A DNA stretch of 64,000 bases from Herbiconiux aconitum (GCF_024979235.1 NZ_JANLCM010000001.1:2108001-2172000), one strand, 5' to 3'. Shown: positions 1 through 8,361, counted from the stretch's first letter. Numbers and translations: made by a program. Notes: generated by a model from the letters alone, not told the origin.

Positions 1-512
1 GGCACGATCGACGGCCGGATGTTGGGATCGAGAGTGATGAGCGGTGTTCCCCCGCCCGCAGCACGTGCGGCGAGCTCCCGGAGCAGCTGGCTGACGGCGG
101 TGCCACCGGGCTCGAGGAACGCGCCGATCGAACCGGCATGGACGACACCGGCCGCAGCCAGCACCGGGTGCGCAGCGGACAGGCCGGCGGGCAGCGACCA
201 CCGGAGATCGAAGGAGTAGTCAGCCGATCCGTCCGGCCTGAGCCGGGCGGTGGCCGTCGAAGTCGCCTCGGGCGTCGGGGAACCGGGAGCGAGCTCGACC
301 CCGGCTGAACCGAGGTGGGCGGCTATCGCCTCGCCACGGGCATCCTCACCGATGCGGGTGATCAGCGTTACACGCCGGCCGAGTCGGCCGAGTCCGAAGG
401 CGATGTTCATCGGCGAGCCACCCGGATGCTCGACGGGGTCGGCGCCCGGGTTTTTCACGACGTCGATGAGCGACTCGCCGATCGCGACGACGGAGGTGCG
501 GAAGTGGGACAC
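1..512 (-). CDS. PfkB-family sugar kinase, probably fructokinase (partial, C-terminus outside window)
   Basis: The N-terminal 170 residues of a ribokinase/PfkB-family ATP-dependent sugar kinase are present; the gene runs off the left edge without a stop. The GTG start at 512 is preceded by GAAAGG about 9 nt upstream. The N-terminus (VVAIGESLIDVV, then HPGGSPMNIAFGLGRLG) is the substrate-binding GG region of the family. The ATP-binding C-terminal part is not visible. It is the last visible gene of the transporter operon, about 90 bp after the monooxygenase-like gene. The levan/sucrose hydrolase nearby makes fructose the likely substrate and fructose-6-phosphate the product; this specificity is inferred from context, since PfkB members also use ribose, 2-keto-3-deoxygluconate and other sugars. 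Confidence 0.85.
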   Translation of the reverse strand, partial: MSHFRTSVVAIGESLIDVVKNPGADPVEHPGGSPMNIAFGLGRLGRRVTLITRIGEDARGEAIAAHLGSAGVELAPGSPTPEATSTATARLRPDGSADYSFDLRWSLPAGLSAAHPVLAAAGVVHAGSIGAFLEPGGTAVSQLLRELAARAAGGGTPLITLDPNIRPSIV

Positions 513-601
513 AGGTCGGCCTTTCAGGCGTGGTGACGGCTCCGCCCGCGTTCAGGACCGCGGCCGGAGCCGTCGATCGCGAGCAGAGCCGTCTGTCGCG
601 G

Positions 602-904
602 TCAGCCCTCGAGGGGCTGGAGCCAGGTGAGCTGCGAGCCGTCTTCGACGATCAACGGCCCGAGCCGGGCGTTGAACTCGACTCCGTAGGGAGCGCCGAT
701 GTGTGCTGCGAAGGCGTCGTCGTCGCGATAGACCTCGTAGACGAAGAAGCGCGACGGCTGTTCGGCCAGCTGGAACGGGGCGAATTCGACGCACCCGGGC
801 TCCGCTCGCACCTGCACGGCGAAGCCGGCCAAGAGCGCAGCCACGGCTTCCTCCTCGCCCGGCAGTGCGGTGAACTCGGCGACGAGCACCTTCCGCCCGC
901 TCAC
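602..904 (-). CDS. antibiotic biosynthesis monooxygenase (ABM/YgiN)-fold small protein
   Basis: 100 aa, the size of single-domain ABM proteins (ferredoxin-like dimeric barrel). Typical features are the early EFTALPGEEEAV segment, the EPGCVEF strand, the FFVYEVYRDDDAFAAH segment and a C-terminal strand. The GTG start overlaps the TGA of the upstream ABC ATPase as GTGA, so the two are translationally coupled in the sugar operon. ABM proteins include quinol monooxygenases and LsrG-type isomerases; the true activity here is unknown. Its place between a sugar importer and a sugar kinase suggests handling of a sugar-derived or reactive metabolite, but that is inference. Confidence 0.8.
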   Translation of the reverse strand: MSGRKVLVAEFTALPGEEEAVAALLAGFAVQVRAEPGCVEFAPFQLAEQPSRFFVYEVYRDDDAFAAHIGAPYGVEFNARLGPLIVEDGSQLTWLQPLEG

Positions 905-1695
905 GCCGTGGCCGCGCCGGTCATGATCGCCACGGCGTCGGTCATCGAGTGCGACTGCGGCGTGATCGTCGCCGCGCGCTTGCCGAGCCGCTGGATGTGA
1001 ATGCGGTCGGCGACATCGAACACGTGCGGCATGTTGTGGCTGATCAGGATGACCGGCACCCCTCGATCGCGCAGGTTGCGGATGAGTTCGAGCACCTGGT
1101 TCGACTCCCGCACGCCGAGCGCCGCGGTGGGCTCGTCGAGCACCACGACCTTCGACCCGAAGGCCGCGGCCCGCGCCACCGCCACGGCCTGACGCTGCCC
1201 ACCGGAGAGGTTCTCGACGGGCACCGTGACGTCTTGCAGCGTCGAGATTCCGAGGTTCGTGAGCTCTTCCTTAGCCGCCTTCCGCATCCCAGCGGTGTCG
1301 AGCACCCGGAAGACCGAGCCCAGGATGCCGGATCTCCGCATCTCCCGGCCGAGGTAGAGGTTCGAGGCCACATCGAGTGCGGGAGAGACGGCGAGGTTCT
1401 GGTAGACCGTCTCGATTCCCGCTGCGCGAGCATCCTGAGGCCGTTTGAAGGTGACCTTCTTTCCGTCGAGGAAGAGCTCGCCCTCATCCGGGATCTCGGC
1501 GCCGGTGAGGCACTTGATGAGCGTCGATTTGCCGGCTCCGTTGTCGCCGATGATGGCGAGAACCTCTCCGGGGTAGAGCTCGAGGCTCACGCCGTCGAGT
1601 CCGACGACGCGGCCGAAGGTCTTCACGAGGCGGCGGGCCTGCAGCACCGGCGTGCGCGTGGCCGACTCGGGAGCAGTGTTCTCGGTGATGGTCAC
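901..1695 (-). CDS. frcA: sugar ABC transporter ATP-binding protein, FrcA-like
   Basis: 264 aa, a single nucleotide-binding domain. This matches FrcA-type proteins rather than the double-domain RbsA/XylG type. Walker A is GDNGAGKST (residues 50-58), the signature is NLSGGQRQ, and Walker B is VVVLDEPTAAL. I chose GTG at 1695 because it overlaps the permease stop as GTGA; the open frame continues upstream inside the permease gene but that is not needed. It energises import of the sugar bound by the lipoprotein encoded at 2809-3909. The 3' end overlaps the ABM-fold gene by 4 bp. Confidence 0.9.
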   Translation of the reverse strand: MTITENTAPESATRTPVLQARRLVKTFGRVVGLDGVSLELYPGEVLAIIGDNGAGKSTLIKCLTGAEIPDEGELFLDGKKVTFKRPQDARAAGIETVYQNLAVSPALDVASNLYLGREMRRSGILGSVFRVLDTAGMRKAAKEELTNLGISTLQDVTVPVENLSGGQRQAVAVARAAAFGSKVVVLDEPTAALGVRESNQVLELIRNLRDRGVPVILISHNMPHVFDVADRIHIQRLGKRAATITPQSHSMTDAVAIMTGAATA

Positions 1696-2738
1696 TTGCG
1701 TACCTTTCTGATCCACTGGTCGACGGCCACGGCCACGATGATGAGCACACCCACGGCGAGCGTCTGGTAGAGCACGTCGAGGCCGGCGAGGGAGAGCCCG
1801 TTGCGAAACACGCCCACGATGAGTGCCCCGAGCAGCGTGCCCCAGACGGTGCCACGACCGCCGAAGAGGCTCGTGCCGCCGATCACGACGGCGGTGATGG
1901 AGTCGAGGTTGAGGTCGGCGCCCGCGTTGGGGCTCGCGGCGTTGGTGCGGCCGATCTGAATCCACGCGCCGATGGCAAGAATGGCGCCGGCGGCGAGGTA
2001 CACGCTGAGCAGCACCCGGTTGACGCTGATTCCGGCCAGACGGGCGGCTTCTTTGTCGTCGCCGACGGCGTAGACGTGGCGACCCCAGGCGGTCTTGCCC
2101 AGGATGAGCGCCACGATCACGTAGAGCAGCAGCATGATCACCACGCCGAAGCTGAAGCGCACGCCGAGGATGTCGAACGTCGTCCCCGTCCAGGTGAGCA
2201 GTGGGGGCATGTCGCCACCGCGCACGGTGGAACCCGCGGAGTAGAGCAACGTGAGTGCCACGAAGATGTTGAGCGTGCCGAGGGTGACGATGAAGGGCGG
2301 CAGCTTGAGCCGGGTGACGAGCAGGCCGTTGAACAGGCCGGCGGCGATGCCGACGAGCAGGCCCAGGAGCAGCGCGAGCAGAGCCGGAACGCCGTTCTGC
2401 GTGGCCGTCTGCGCCATCACCATCGAGGCGAGAACCATCACCGCTCCCACCGACAGGTCGATGCCGGCGGTCAGGATGATCAGGGTCTGGGCGACCGCGA
2501 GGGTGCCGACGACGGCGACCTGCTGAGTGATCAGCGAGAGGTTGGCCGGGGCGAGAAAGCGGTCGTTCAGGATGCCGAAGACGATCACGGCGATGACGAG
2601 AACCACTGCCGGGCTGACGGCCGGGTAGCGGTGCAGCACGCCGCGGATGCGGTCGAGGGGTGTGCGGCGGTCGAGGAACTCGGTCGCCAGGTCGAGCGAG
2701 GACGTCGGCGGAGTCGACGTCGGAGTTGGAGTGCTCAC
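1692..2738 (-). CDS. frcC: sugar ABC transporter permease, FrcC/RbsC-like
   Basis: 348 aa multi-spanning inner-membrane permease of the BPD_transp_2 family, with about 8-10 hydrophobic segments. The conserved LTAGIDLSVGAVM region and the later TAVVIGGTSLFGGRGTVWGTLLGA loop are hallmarks of ribose/fructose-class permeases. The GTG at 2738 has an AAAGG Shine-Dalgarno 5-9 nt upstream; the longer open frame would run back into the binding-protein gene, so it was rejected. A single permease gene implies a homodimeric channel. It is coupled to the ATPase gene by GTGA overlap. Confidence 0.9.
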   Translation of the reverse strand: MSTPTPTSTPPTSSLDLATEFLDRRTPLDRIRGVLHRYPAVSPAVVLVIAVIVFGILNDRFLAPANLSLITQQVAVVGTLAVAQTLIILTAGIDLSVGAVMVLASMVMAQTATQNGVPALLALLLGLLVGIAAGLFNGLLVTRLKLPPFIVTLGTLNIFVALTLLYSAGSTVRGGDMPPLLTWTGTTFDILGVRFSFGVVIMLLLYVIVALILGKTAWGRHVYAVGDDKEAARLAGISVNRVLLSVYLAAGAILAIGAWIQIGRTNAASPNAGADLNLDSITAVVIGGTSLFGGRGTVWGTLLGALIVGVFRNGLSLAGLDVLYQTLAVGVLIIVAVAVDQWIRKVRK

Positions 2739-2808
2739 GAGAGCCTTTCTGGTGGAGATGAAGGGGAAGGGATCGGGGGCGCGCCGTGGCGGGCCCCCGA
2801 TCAATCGG

Positions 2809-3909
2809 TCACTCGCCCCAGCAGATCTTGCCTGCGTCGGCGGAGGTGATGCTGTCCAGGCCATCGACGGGGGTGTCGGTCACGAGGGCCGAGCCGGTGT
2901 CGAAGAAGTCGAGACCCTGCGTGGTCTCCGGGGCGGTGCCGTCGGTGGCCAGCTTCGCGATGGCCTCGACGCCGAGTTCGGCCATCTTGACGGGGTATTG
3001 CTGGGCGGTGGCGCCGATGATGCCCTCTTCGACGTTCTTCACGCCGGCGCAGCCGCCGTCGATCGAGACCAGCAGCACGTCCTTTTCCTTACCGGCGGCC
3101 TGGAGGGCCTGGTAGGCGCCGTAGGCGGCCGGTTCGTTGATCGTGTAAACGACGTTGATGTCGGAGTTCTTCGACAGCAGGGTCTCCATGGCGGTGCGGC
3201 CGCCGTCTTCGGCGCCGTTGGTCGCCTCGTTGCCGACGATCTCGTAGTCACCACCGCTGTAGGAGCCGGTGGCTGCCTCGTCGCCGTTCTTCTGGTCGTC
3301 GGCGGTGTCGATGCCCATGCCGGTGAGGAAGCCCTGGTCGCGGTTGTAGTCGACCGACACGACCTTGTCGTCGAAGAGGTCGAGGAGGGCGATGGTGGCC
3401 TTCTTGCCGTTCAGCTGAGCAGCCGTCCAGGTGCCGATCGACTCGCCGGCGGCGAAGTTGTTGGTGGCGAAGGTGATGTCGACGGCATCGGCGGGGTCGG
3501 GCGGCGTGTCCAGAGCGATGACGTAGAGCCCGGCATCCCGGGCCTTCTGGATCGCGTCGACGACCGAGGGGCCATTGGGGGTTATCAGGATGCCCTTGTC
3601 GCCCTTGGAGATGGCGTTCTCGATGGCCTGGATCTGGGTGTCCTCGTCTCCGTCCTCCTTGCCGGCAGCCAGAGTCAGATTCACGCCCGCCTTCTCGGCG
3701 GCGGCTTTCGCCCCGTCTTCCATGGCGACGAAGAACGGGTTCGTGGTGGTCTTGACGATCAGCGTCACGCCGACCTCGTCTCCCGACGCGGAGTCGGTGC
3801 TGCCGCCGCTCCCACTGCCACTGGAACAGGCTGCGAGACCGACGGAGGCCACGAGTGCGATGGAGGCCAGGCTTCCCAGCCTGGCGGTCGTCGATGTGCG
3901 ATTCTTCAT
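2809..3909 (-). CDS. frcB: sugar ABC transporter substrate-binding lipoprotein, FrcB-like
   Basis: 366 aa. A lipoprotein signal peptide ends at Cys28 (LAAC), followed by a Ser/Gly-rich linker and a periplasmic-binding-protein-like (Peripla_BP_4) fold. Typical motifs are VKTTTNPFFVAM at the start of the mature domain, ILITPNGPSVVDAIQKA and IDGGCAGVKNVEEG. I took ATG 3909, with GAGGAC 6-11 nt upstream, over an in-frame ATG 18 nt earlier. It is the first gene of the operon that continues with permease, ATPase, ABM-fold protein and sugar kinase. Fructose as ligand is inferred from the neighbouring fructan hydrolase and PfkB kinase. The promoter and operator at 3947-3996 suggest control by the divergent LacI-type protein. 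Confidence 0.9.
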   Translation of the reverse strand: MKNRTSTTARLGSLASIALVASVGLAACSSGSGSGGSTDSASGDEVGVTLIVKTTTNPFFVAMEDGAKAAAEKAGVNLTLAAGKEDGDEDTQIQAIENAISKGDKGILITPNGPSVVDAIQKARDAGLYVIALDTPPDPADAVDITFATNNFAAGESIGTWTAAQLNGKKATIALLDLFDDKVVSVDYNRDQGFLTGMGIDTADDQKNGDEAATGSYSGGDYEIVGNEATNGAEDGGRTAMETLLSKNSDINVVYTINEPAAYGAYQALQAAGKEKDVLLVSIDGGCAGVKNVEEGIIGATAQQYPVKMAELGVEAIAKLATDGTAPETTQGLDFFDTGSALVTDTPVDGLDSITSADAGKICWGE

Positions 3910-3946
3910 TGAAGTCCTCTTCTGCAATCGGGAGATCTGTCGTCTC

Positions 3947-3960
3947 CGACAACGATGTCA
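3947..3960. promoter_or_regulatory. LacI-type operator O1 upstream of the sugar transporter operon
   Basis: CGACAACGATGTCA is an imperfect palindrome. Its right half (CGATGTCA) is identical to the perfect site at 5139-5152. It lies at the predicted transcription start of the transporter operon. Confidence 0.6.
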
Positions 3961-3966
3961 GATCTA

Positions 3967-3996
3967 GGTATAGACGGGTTGGACCAGTAGAGTCAA
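3967..3996 (-). promoter_or_regulatory. predicted promoter of the sugar transporter operon
   Basis: On the minus strand TTGACT (3996-3991) and TATACC (3972-3967) are separated by 18 bp. The expected start near 3960 falls on the operator-like palindrome at 3947-3960, which would allow repression by steric block. Confidence 0.55.
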
Positions 3997-4024
3997 CCCT
4001 GAGAAGCAATCAGAAAGCGCGTTT

Positions 4025-5065
4025 ATGACATCGTTATCAGATCGTGGCATGCCTCGAAAACGTCCAACCATGAAGAATGTCGCCGACCTCGCCGGAGTCG
4101 GCGTGAAGACCGTGTCGCGGGTGATCAACCAGGAGCGCTACGTCTCGGCCGACACCATCGCGAGGGTCATGCGGGCCGCTGAGCAGCTGCAGTACCAGCC
4201 CGACGTGCAAGCCGGGAACCTCCGGCGCGCCGACCGCCGCACCGACACCCTCGGCCTCCTCGTCGGCAGTGTCGCCAACCCGTTCTCGGCGGCCGTGCAC
4301 CGTGCGGTCGAGGATGCGGCCGTCCAGCGGCACGTCGCCGTGTTCGCCTCGAGCCTCGACGACGACCCCGAGCGCGAGCGGGCCTCGGTCGAGGCGTTCC
4401 TGCGCCGACGCGTCGACGGGCTCATCCTCACCACGATCCAGCCCAGTCAGGCCTACCTCGGGCCTCAACTCGAGCAGGGCATGCCGGTGGTGTTCGTCGA
4501 CCGGAGGCCGAACGGTCTGATCGCCGACACGGTACTGACCGACAATCTCGAGGGCGCCGCGCGCGCGACCCGTCACCTGCTCGCAGGCGGCCACCGCCGC
4601 ATCGCCTTCCTCGGCGACAGCGAGGAGATCTACACCGCCAAGGAGCGCAAGCGCGGATACCTCGACGCCCTGAGGCTCGAGGGGGTCGTCCCCGATCCCC
4701 GGCTCGTGATCGAGAACCTGGGGGAGGAGGCGCACGCCGAGCTCGCGGTGAACGAGCTTCTGGCGCTCGACGACCCGCCCACAGCGATCTTCAGCGCTCA
4801 GAACCTCATCACCATCGGCGCCATCACCGCCCTGCGCGCGCAGGGGTCGTCGCACCGGGTGGCGCTCGTGGGTTTCGATGATGTCCCGATGGCCTCGCTG
4901 CTCTCGCCGGCGGTGACCGTCGTCGCCCAGGACCCATCGGCCATCGGCGCCATCGCCGCGCGCCGCATCTTCGAGCGCCTCGATGGTGAGTCGGAGCCCG
5001 CCCGCGATTTCATCGTTCCGACCCGTCTGATCGAACGGGGTTCGGGCGAGATCCGACCGGCATAG
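4025..5065 (+). CDS. LacI-family transcriptional regulator of the fructan/fructose locus
   Basis: 346 aa. The N-terminal LacI helix-turn-helix (PTMKNVADLAGVGVKTVSRVINQ, about residues 15-37) is followed by a hinge and a periplasmic-binding-protein-like effector domain (GLLVGSVANPFSAAVHRAVE; VFVDRRP; GFDDVPMASLLSPAVTVVAQ). The gene diverges from the transporter operon and sits upstream of the GH32 gene. Palindromes near both targets suggest it represses both until a sugar effector binds. The start could be ATG 4025, preceded by AGAAAG, or ATG 4049, which leaves the usual short lead before PTMK; the operator-like site overlapping 4025 favours the latter. The effector is not determined by the sequence. 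Confidence 0.9.
   Translation: MTSLSDRGMPRKRPTMKNVADLAGVGVKTVSRVINQERYVSADTIARVMRAAEQLQYQPDVQAGNLRRADRRTDTLGLLVGSVANPFSAAVHRAVEDAAVQRHVAVFASSLDDDPERERASVEAFLRRRVDGLILTTIQPSQAYLGPQLEQGMPVVFVDRRPNGLIADTVLTDNLEGAARATRHLLAGGHRRIAFLGDSEEIYTAKERKRGYLDALRLEGVVPDPRLVIENLGEEAHAELAVNELLALDDPPTAIFSAQNLITIGAITALRAQGSSHRVALVGFDDVPMASLLSPAVTVVAQDPSAIGAIAARRIFERLDGESEPARDFIVPTRLIERGSGEIRPA
4026..4039. promoter_or_regulatory. LacI-type operator O2 at the regulator start codon
   Basis: TGACATCGTTATCA has a left half (TGACATCG) identical to the perfect operator at 5139-5152 and a right half matching at 4 of 6 positions. It overlaps the first possible ATG (4025) of the regulator gene, so it either mediates autoregulation or indicates that translation starts at the second ATG (4049). 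Confidence 0.55.
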
Positions 5066-5093
5066 CCCTCCGGACCTCGCGCGGAGGTGGGCC

Positions 5094-5123
5094 TTGCATT
5101 GTCCGGTGGACAGTGCGTAGTGT
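5094..5123 (+). promoter_or_regulatory. predicted promoter of the GH32 fructan hydrolase gene
   Basis: TTGCAT (5094-5099) and TAGTGT (5118-5123) are separated by 18 bp. The operator palindrome at 5139-5152 follows about 10 bp after the expected start, a repressor roadblock position. The match to consensus is moderate. Confidence 0.4.
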
Positions 5124-5138
5124 CGCGGACATCCAATC

Positions 5139-5152
5139 TGACATCGATGTCA
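5139..5152. promoter_or_regulatory. perfect palindromic LacI-type operator, TGACATCGATGTCA
   Basis: A 14-bp perfect palindrome with a central CG, typical of LacI-family sites. It lies between the predicted promoter and the start of the GH32 gene. Half-sites recur at 3947-3960 and 4026-4039 around the divergent regulator/transporter promoters. Confidence 0.75.
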
Positions 5153-5184
5153 CATCCGTGACACGCGCATCGAAGGGCGTCCAC

Positions 5185-8100
5185 GTGCACCACGAGAGAT
5201 CTCATCCGCACCCCCGTCGCGGGCGTACAGGAACTGCGACGAAGGCCGCTGCGGCCCTGGTCGCATCCGTGCTGGCGACGGCCGGCCTGCTTGTCGCGGC
5301 TCCCGCCTCGGCGAGCAGCGAATCGGCACCGGCGGTCGCCCAGGCGGCCGCGCCGCCGGCCGAGCCATATCGTCCGTATCTCGGCTACAGCCCCGAGAAG
5401 AACTGGATGAACGACCCGAACGGCCTGGTGTACTACGAGGGGGTCTACCACCTCTTCTACCAGTACAACCCGTTCGGCACGATCTGGGGAAACATGAGCT
5501 GGGGGCACGCCACCAGCCCGGATCTCGTCCACTGGACCGAACAGCCGCTGGCCATTCCTCAGGATGCCGACGCCGACATCTTCTCGGGATCGATCGTGGT
5601 CGACCACGACAACACCTCGGGCCTCGGCACCGCCGAGAACCCCCCGCTGGTGGCGATGTACACCGCGGCCTACAAGACGGGCGAACAGGCCCAGTCGCTC
5701 GCCTTCAGCACCGACGCCGGGCAGACCTGGACGAAGTACTCCGGCAACCCGGTGCTCGACCGCGACTCTAACAACTTCCGCGATCCGCACATGTTCTGGT
5801 ACGACGGCGGCACGCCCGAGTCGTCGTACTGGGTCGTCGTGACGGTCGAGGCGACCGAGCACCGCGTGCTCCTCTACCGCTCCGATGACCTGATCGATTG
5901 GACCTACCTCAGCGACTTCGGACCGGCCAACGCCACCGGCGGCGTCTGGGAATGCCCCGATCTGTTCCCGCTACCCGTCGACGGGAACCCCGCCGAGACG
6001 AAATGGGTCATGGTGGTGAACCTCAACCCCGGCGGCGTCTCGGGCGGCTCCGGTGGCCAGTACTTCGTGGGTGACTTCGACGGCACGACGTTCACCTCGG
6101 ACACCACCCGAAACGATGACACAGTTCCCCCGGGAGACCTTTTCGCGGGCTTCGATGACGGTACGTACGACGGCTGGACCGTGGCCAACGAACCGGGGAA
6201 CTGGAAGAACGGCCCGTTCGGCGGAGCTCCCGCCACGGGAGCGGTCGACGGTCAGCAGGCCGTCAACGGACAGATCGGTGCCGGGCTCATCAACGGCTTC
6301 AACGACGGCGACTGGCCGATCGGAACGGTCACCTCGCCGGGCTTCACCGTCTCGTCGAGGAACATCAGCTTCCTCGTCGGCGGAGGGAACCACCCGCACA
6401 TCGAGGGCGGCCAGCTCGGCAACGAGGCGCCCGCCGGCAGCGAACTCCTCTTCGACGGCTTCGAGTACGCGGGAACGGAGAGTCTGGCCGACCACGGCTG
6501 GACCCTGACCGGCGACTTCACCGCCGACCGCAACCCCTCCACCAATGGTGGCGACTACGCCATCGGAGCGAAGCGCGTCAACACCTGGGAGGGCGGACCG
6601 AAGGGGGACGACAACATCGGAACGCTCACCTCGCACGCCTTCACCATCGACAAGGACTACGTGAGCATGCTCGTCGGCGGCGGTAACCGCGACGCGGCGA
6701 GTGGTCAGACGCTCCAGGTCGAGCTCCTCGTCGACGGCGTCGTCGTCGACACCGCATCGGGCGAGAACGACGGTGCGTTGAACTGGAAGCGCTGGGACGT
6801 CTCCGCCTACCGGGGAAAGCAGGCGAGCATCCGGGTCGACGACCAGGCGACCGGTGGATGGGGGCACCTCACCCTCGACAACATCGTGCTGGCCGACGTT
6901 CCGGCTCTCGTGCGGAGCAGCGAGACAACGGTGAACCTCGTCGTCGACGGCCAGGTCGTGCGGAGCACCACCGGCAACAACAGCGAGAGCCTGGACTGGA
7001 AGTCCTGGGACGTCTCGGAGTTCGCCGGACGCACCGCGCAGATCACGATCGTCGACAACAACCGCGCCGGTTGGGGGCACCTCCTCGCCGACCAGTTCGT
7101 GTTCTCCGACCAGCCCGTAGCGCCCCGCATCGAGTCGTACGACTGGCTCGATTGGGGCCGTGACTACTACGCCGGAGTGACGTACGACAACGCACCCGAC
7201 GGCAAGCGGATCATGGTCGCCTGGCTGAACAACTGGGACTACGCCAACCAGATCCCCACCGGTCAGTGGCGGAGCGCCATGGCGCTGCCCCGCGAGCTCT
7301 CGCTCAAGACCGTCGACGGCAGCCCCAAACTGGTCAGCGACGTCGTCGAGCAGGTCGACAGCCTGTCCAAGCCGTTCGCTGCAGTCACCGTGCCGGCCGG
7401 CGCCGTTCCCGAGGGCGAGACCGCGTTGCCCGTCGGAGATGTGGGAGCCGTCTATCGCGTGGATGCCGTGCTGAAGCCGGGCACCGCGACGCGCTTCGGA
7501 CTCAAGTTGCGCACCTCGGAGGACGGCACGCAGGCCACTCCGCTGATCTACGACGCCGCATCCGAAACCCTCGACCTGGATCGCACCACCTCGGGCGACG
7601 TCTCGTTCAACCCGACCTTCTCGTCGGTCGAGTCGGCGCCGGTGGCGCTCGACGCCGACGGGCGGCTGACGCTCGAGATCTACGTCGACAACGCCTCTGT
7701 TCAGGCGTTCGCGCAAGGTGGGTTGACGACGATCAGCGATCAGATCTTCCCCGATCCGTCGTCGACCGGGATCTCGCTGATCTCGACCGGAGGCTCGGCC
7801 GAGATCGAGAGCCTGACCGTCACCCCTCTCTACGGCGGGATGTACGACCCCCAGCCGGTGCTCGCCGTGCCCGGTGCGCCCAGCGCGGTCGAGGCGCAAT
7901 CGGTCGAACCCGGGTCGGCCACGGTCAGCTGGACGGCACCAGCGGATGACGGAGGGTCGCCGGTGACAGGCTATGCGGTGCGCGCCGTGGGCGGGGGTGA
8001 GGACGACACGGTGGTCTGCGCGACGACCGGCACCGAATGCGAGGTCAGCGGCCTGGACGCCGGCTCCACCGTCGCCTTCGTTGTCTCCGCGTCGAACATC

Positions 8101-8361
8101 GTGGGAGAAGGGCCGGCATCCTCTCCCAGCGAGGCCATCGTCGTCGCGGCGCCGTCGGCCGGCGGCACGCCGTCGCCGACGCCGTCAGACCCGGCGGCGC
8201 CGGCGCCCGACGCTGCAGATGACGGATCGAACGGAACCGGGGGCGGCCTCGCATCGACCGGTATGGCCGGGATCTCAGGGGTCTTGGCCGTCGCACTCCT
8301 GCTGCTGGGTGGCGGTGTGGGCCTCCGGATGCGGCGCCGCGCCTCCCGCCCGCCCGTGTGA
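5185..8361 (+). CDS. cell-surface GH32 fructan hydrolase (levanase/inulinase/invertase type) with nested accessory modules and sortase signal
   Basis: 1058 aa. A signal peptide is followed by a GH32 five-bladed propeller: WMNDPNG with nucleophile D77, FRDP with transition-state stabiliser D200, and WECPDLF with acid/base E256. About residues 318-644 are an insertion between propeller segments made of repeated modules (see findings). The propeller then resumes (MVAWLNNWDYANQIPTGQWRS) and the GH32 C-terminal beta-sandwich follows. A fibronectin type III domain (about 895-990), a Pro/Ala/Ser linker and a C-terminal LASTG, hydrophobic helix and RMRRR tail indicate class E-like sortase anchoring. 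The start is GTG 5185 with AAGGG 8 nt upstream; a GTG at 5113 would place the operator inside the gene. It probably releases fructose from levan, inulin or sucrose outside the cell for the FrcBCA importer; the exact linkage preference cannot be read. Confidence 0.92.
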   Translation: MHHERSHPHPRRGRTGTATKAAAALVASVLATAGLLVAAPASASSESAPAVAQAAAPPAEPYRPYLGYSPEKNWMNDPNGLVYYEGVYHLFYQYNPFGTIWGNMSWGHATSPDLVHWTEQPLAIPQDADADIFSGSIVVDHDNTSGLGTAENPPLVAMYTAAYKTGEQAQSLAFSTDAGQTWTKYSGNPVLDRDSNNFRDPHMFWYDGGTPESSYWVVVTVEATEHRVLLYRSDDLIDWTYLSDFGPANATGGVWECPDLFPLPVDGNPAETKWVMVVNLNPGGVSGGSGGQYFVGDFDGTTFTSDTTRNDDTVPPGDLFAGFDDGTYDGWTVANEPGNWKNGPFGGAPATGAVDGQQAVNGQIGAGLINGFNDGDWPIGTVTSPGFTVSSRNISFLVGGGNHPHIEGGQLGNEAPAGSELLFDGFEYAGTESLADHGWTLTGDFTADRNPSTNGGDYAIGAKRVNTWEGGPKGDDNIGTLTSHAFTIDKDYVSMLVGGGNRDAASGQTLQVELLVDGVVVDTASGENDGALNWKRWDVSAYRGKQASIRVDDQATGGWGHLTLDNIVLADVPALVRSSETTVNLVVDGQVVRSTTGNNSESLDWKSWDVSEFAGRTAQITIVDNNRAGWGHLLADQFVFSDQPVAPRIESYDWLDWGRDYYAGVTYDNAPDGKRIMVAWLNNWDYANQIPTGQWRSAMALPRELSLKTVDGSPKLVSDVVEQVDSLSKPFAAVTVPAGAVPEGETALPVGDVGAVYRVDAVLKPGTATRFGLKLRTSEDGTQATPLIYDAASETLDLDRTTSGDVSFNPTFSSVESAPVALDADGRLTLEIYVDNASVQAFAQGGLTTISDQIFPDPSSTGISLISTGGSAEIESLTVTPLYGGMYDPQPVLAVPGAPSAVEAQSVEPGSATVSWTAPADDGGSPVTGYAVRAVGGGEDDTVVCATTGTECEVSGLDAGSTVAFVVSASNIVGEGPASSPSEAIVVAAPSAGGTPSPTPSDPAAPAPDAADDGSNGTGGGLASTGMAGISGVLAVALLLLGGGVGLRMRRRASRPPV

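Noticed and set aside
5113..5184. Upstream GTG start for the GH32 gene
   Set aside because: It would place the perfect operator and the region just after the promoter inside the coding sequence and spoil the signal peptide start; GTG 5185 has a ribosome site.
5971..7899. 642-codon open frame on the minus strand opposite the GH32 gene
   Set aside because: Its Arg/Val/Asp-rich composition and lack of motifs mark it as a GC-bias shadow of the intact GH32 frame.
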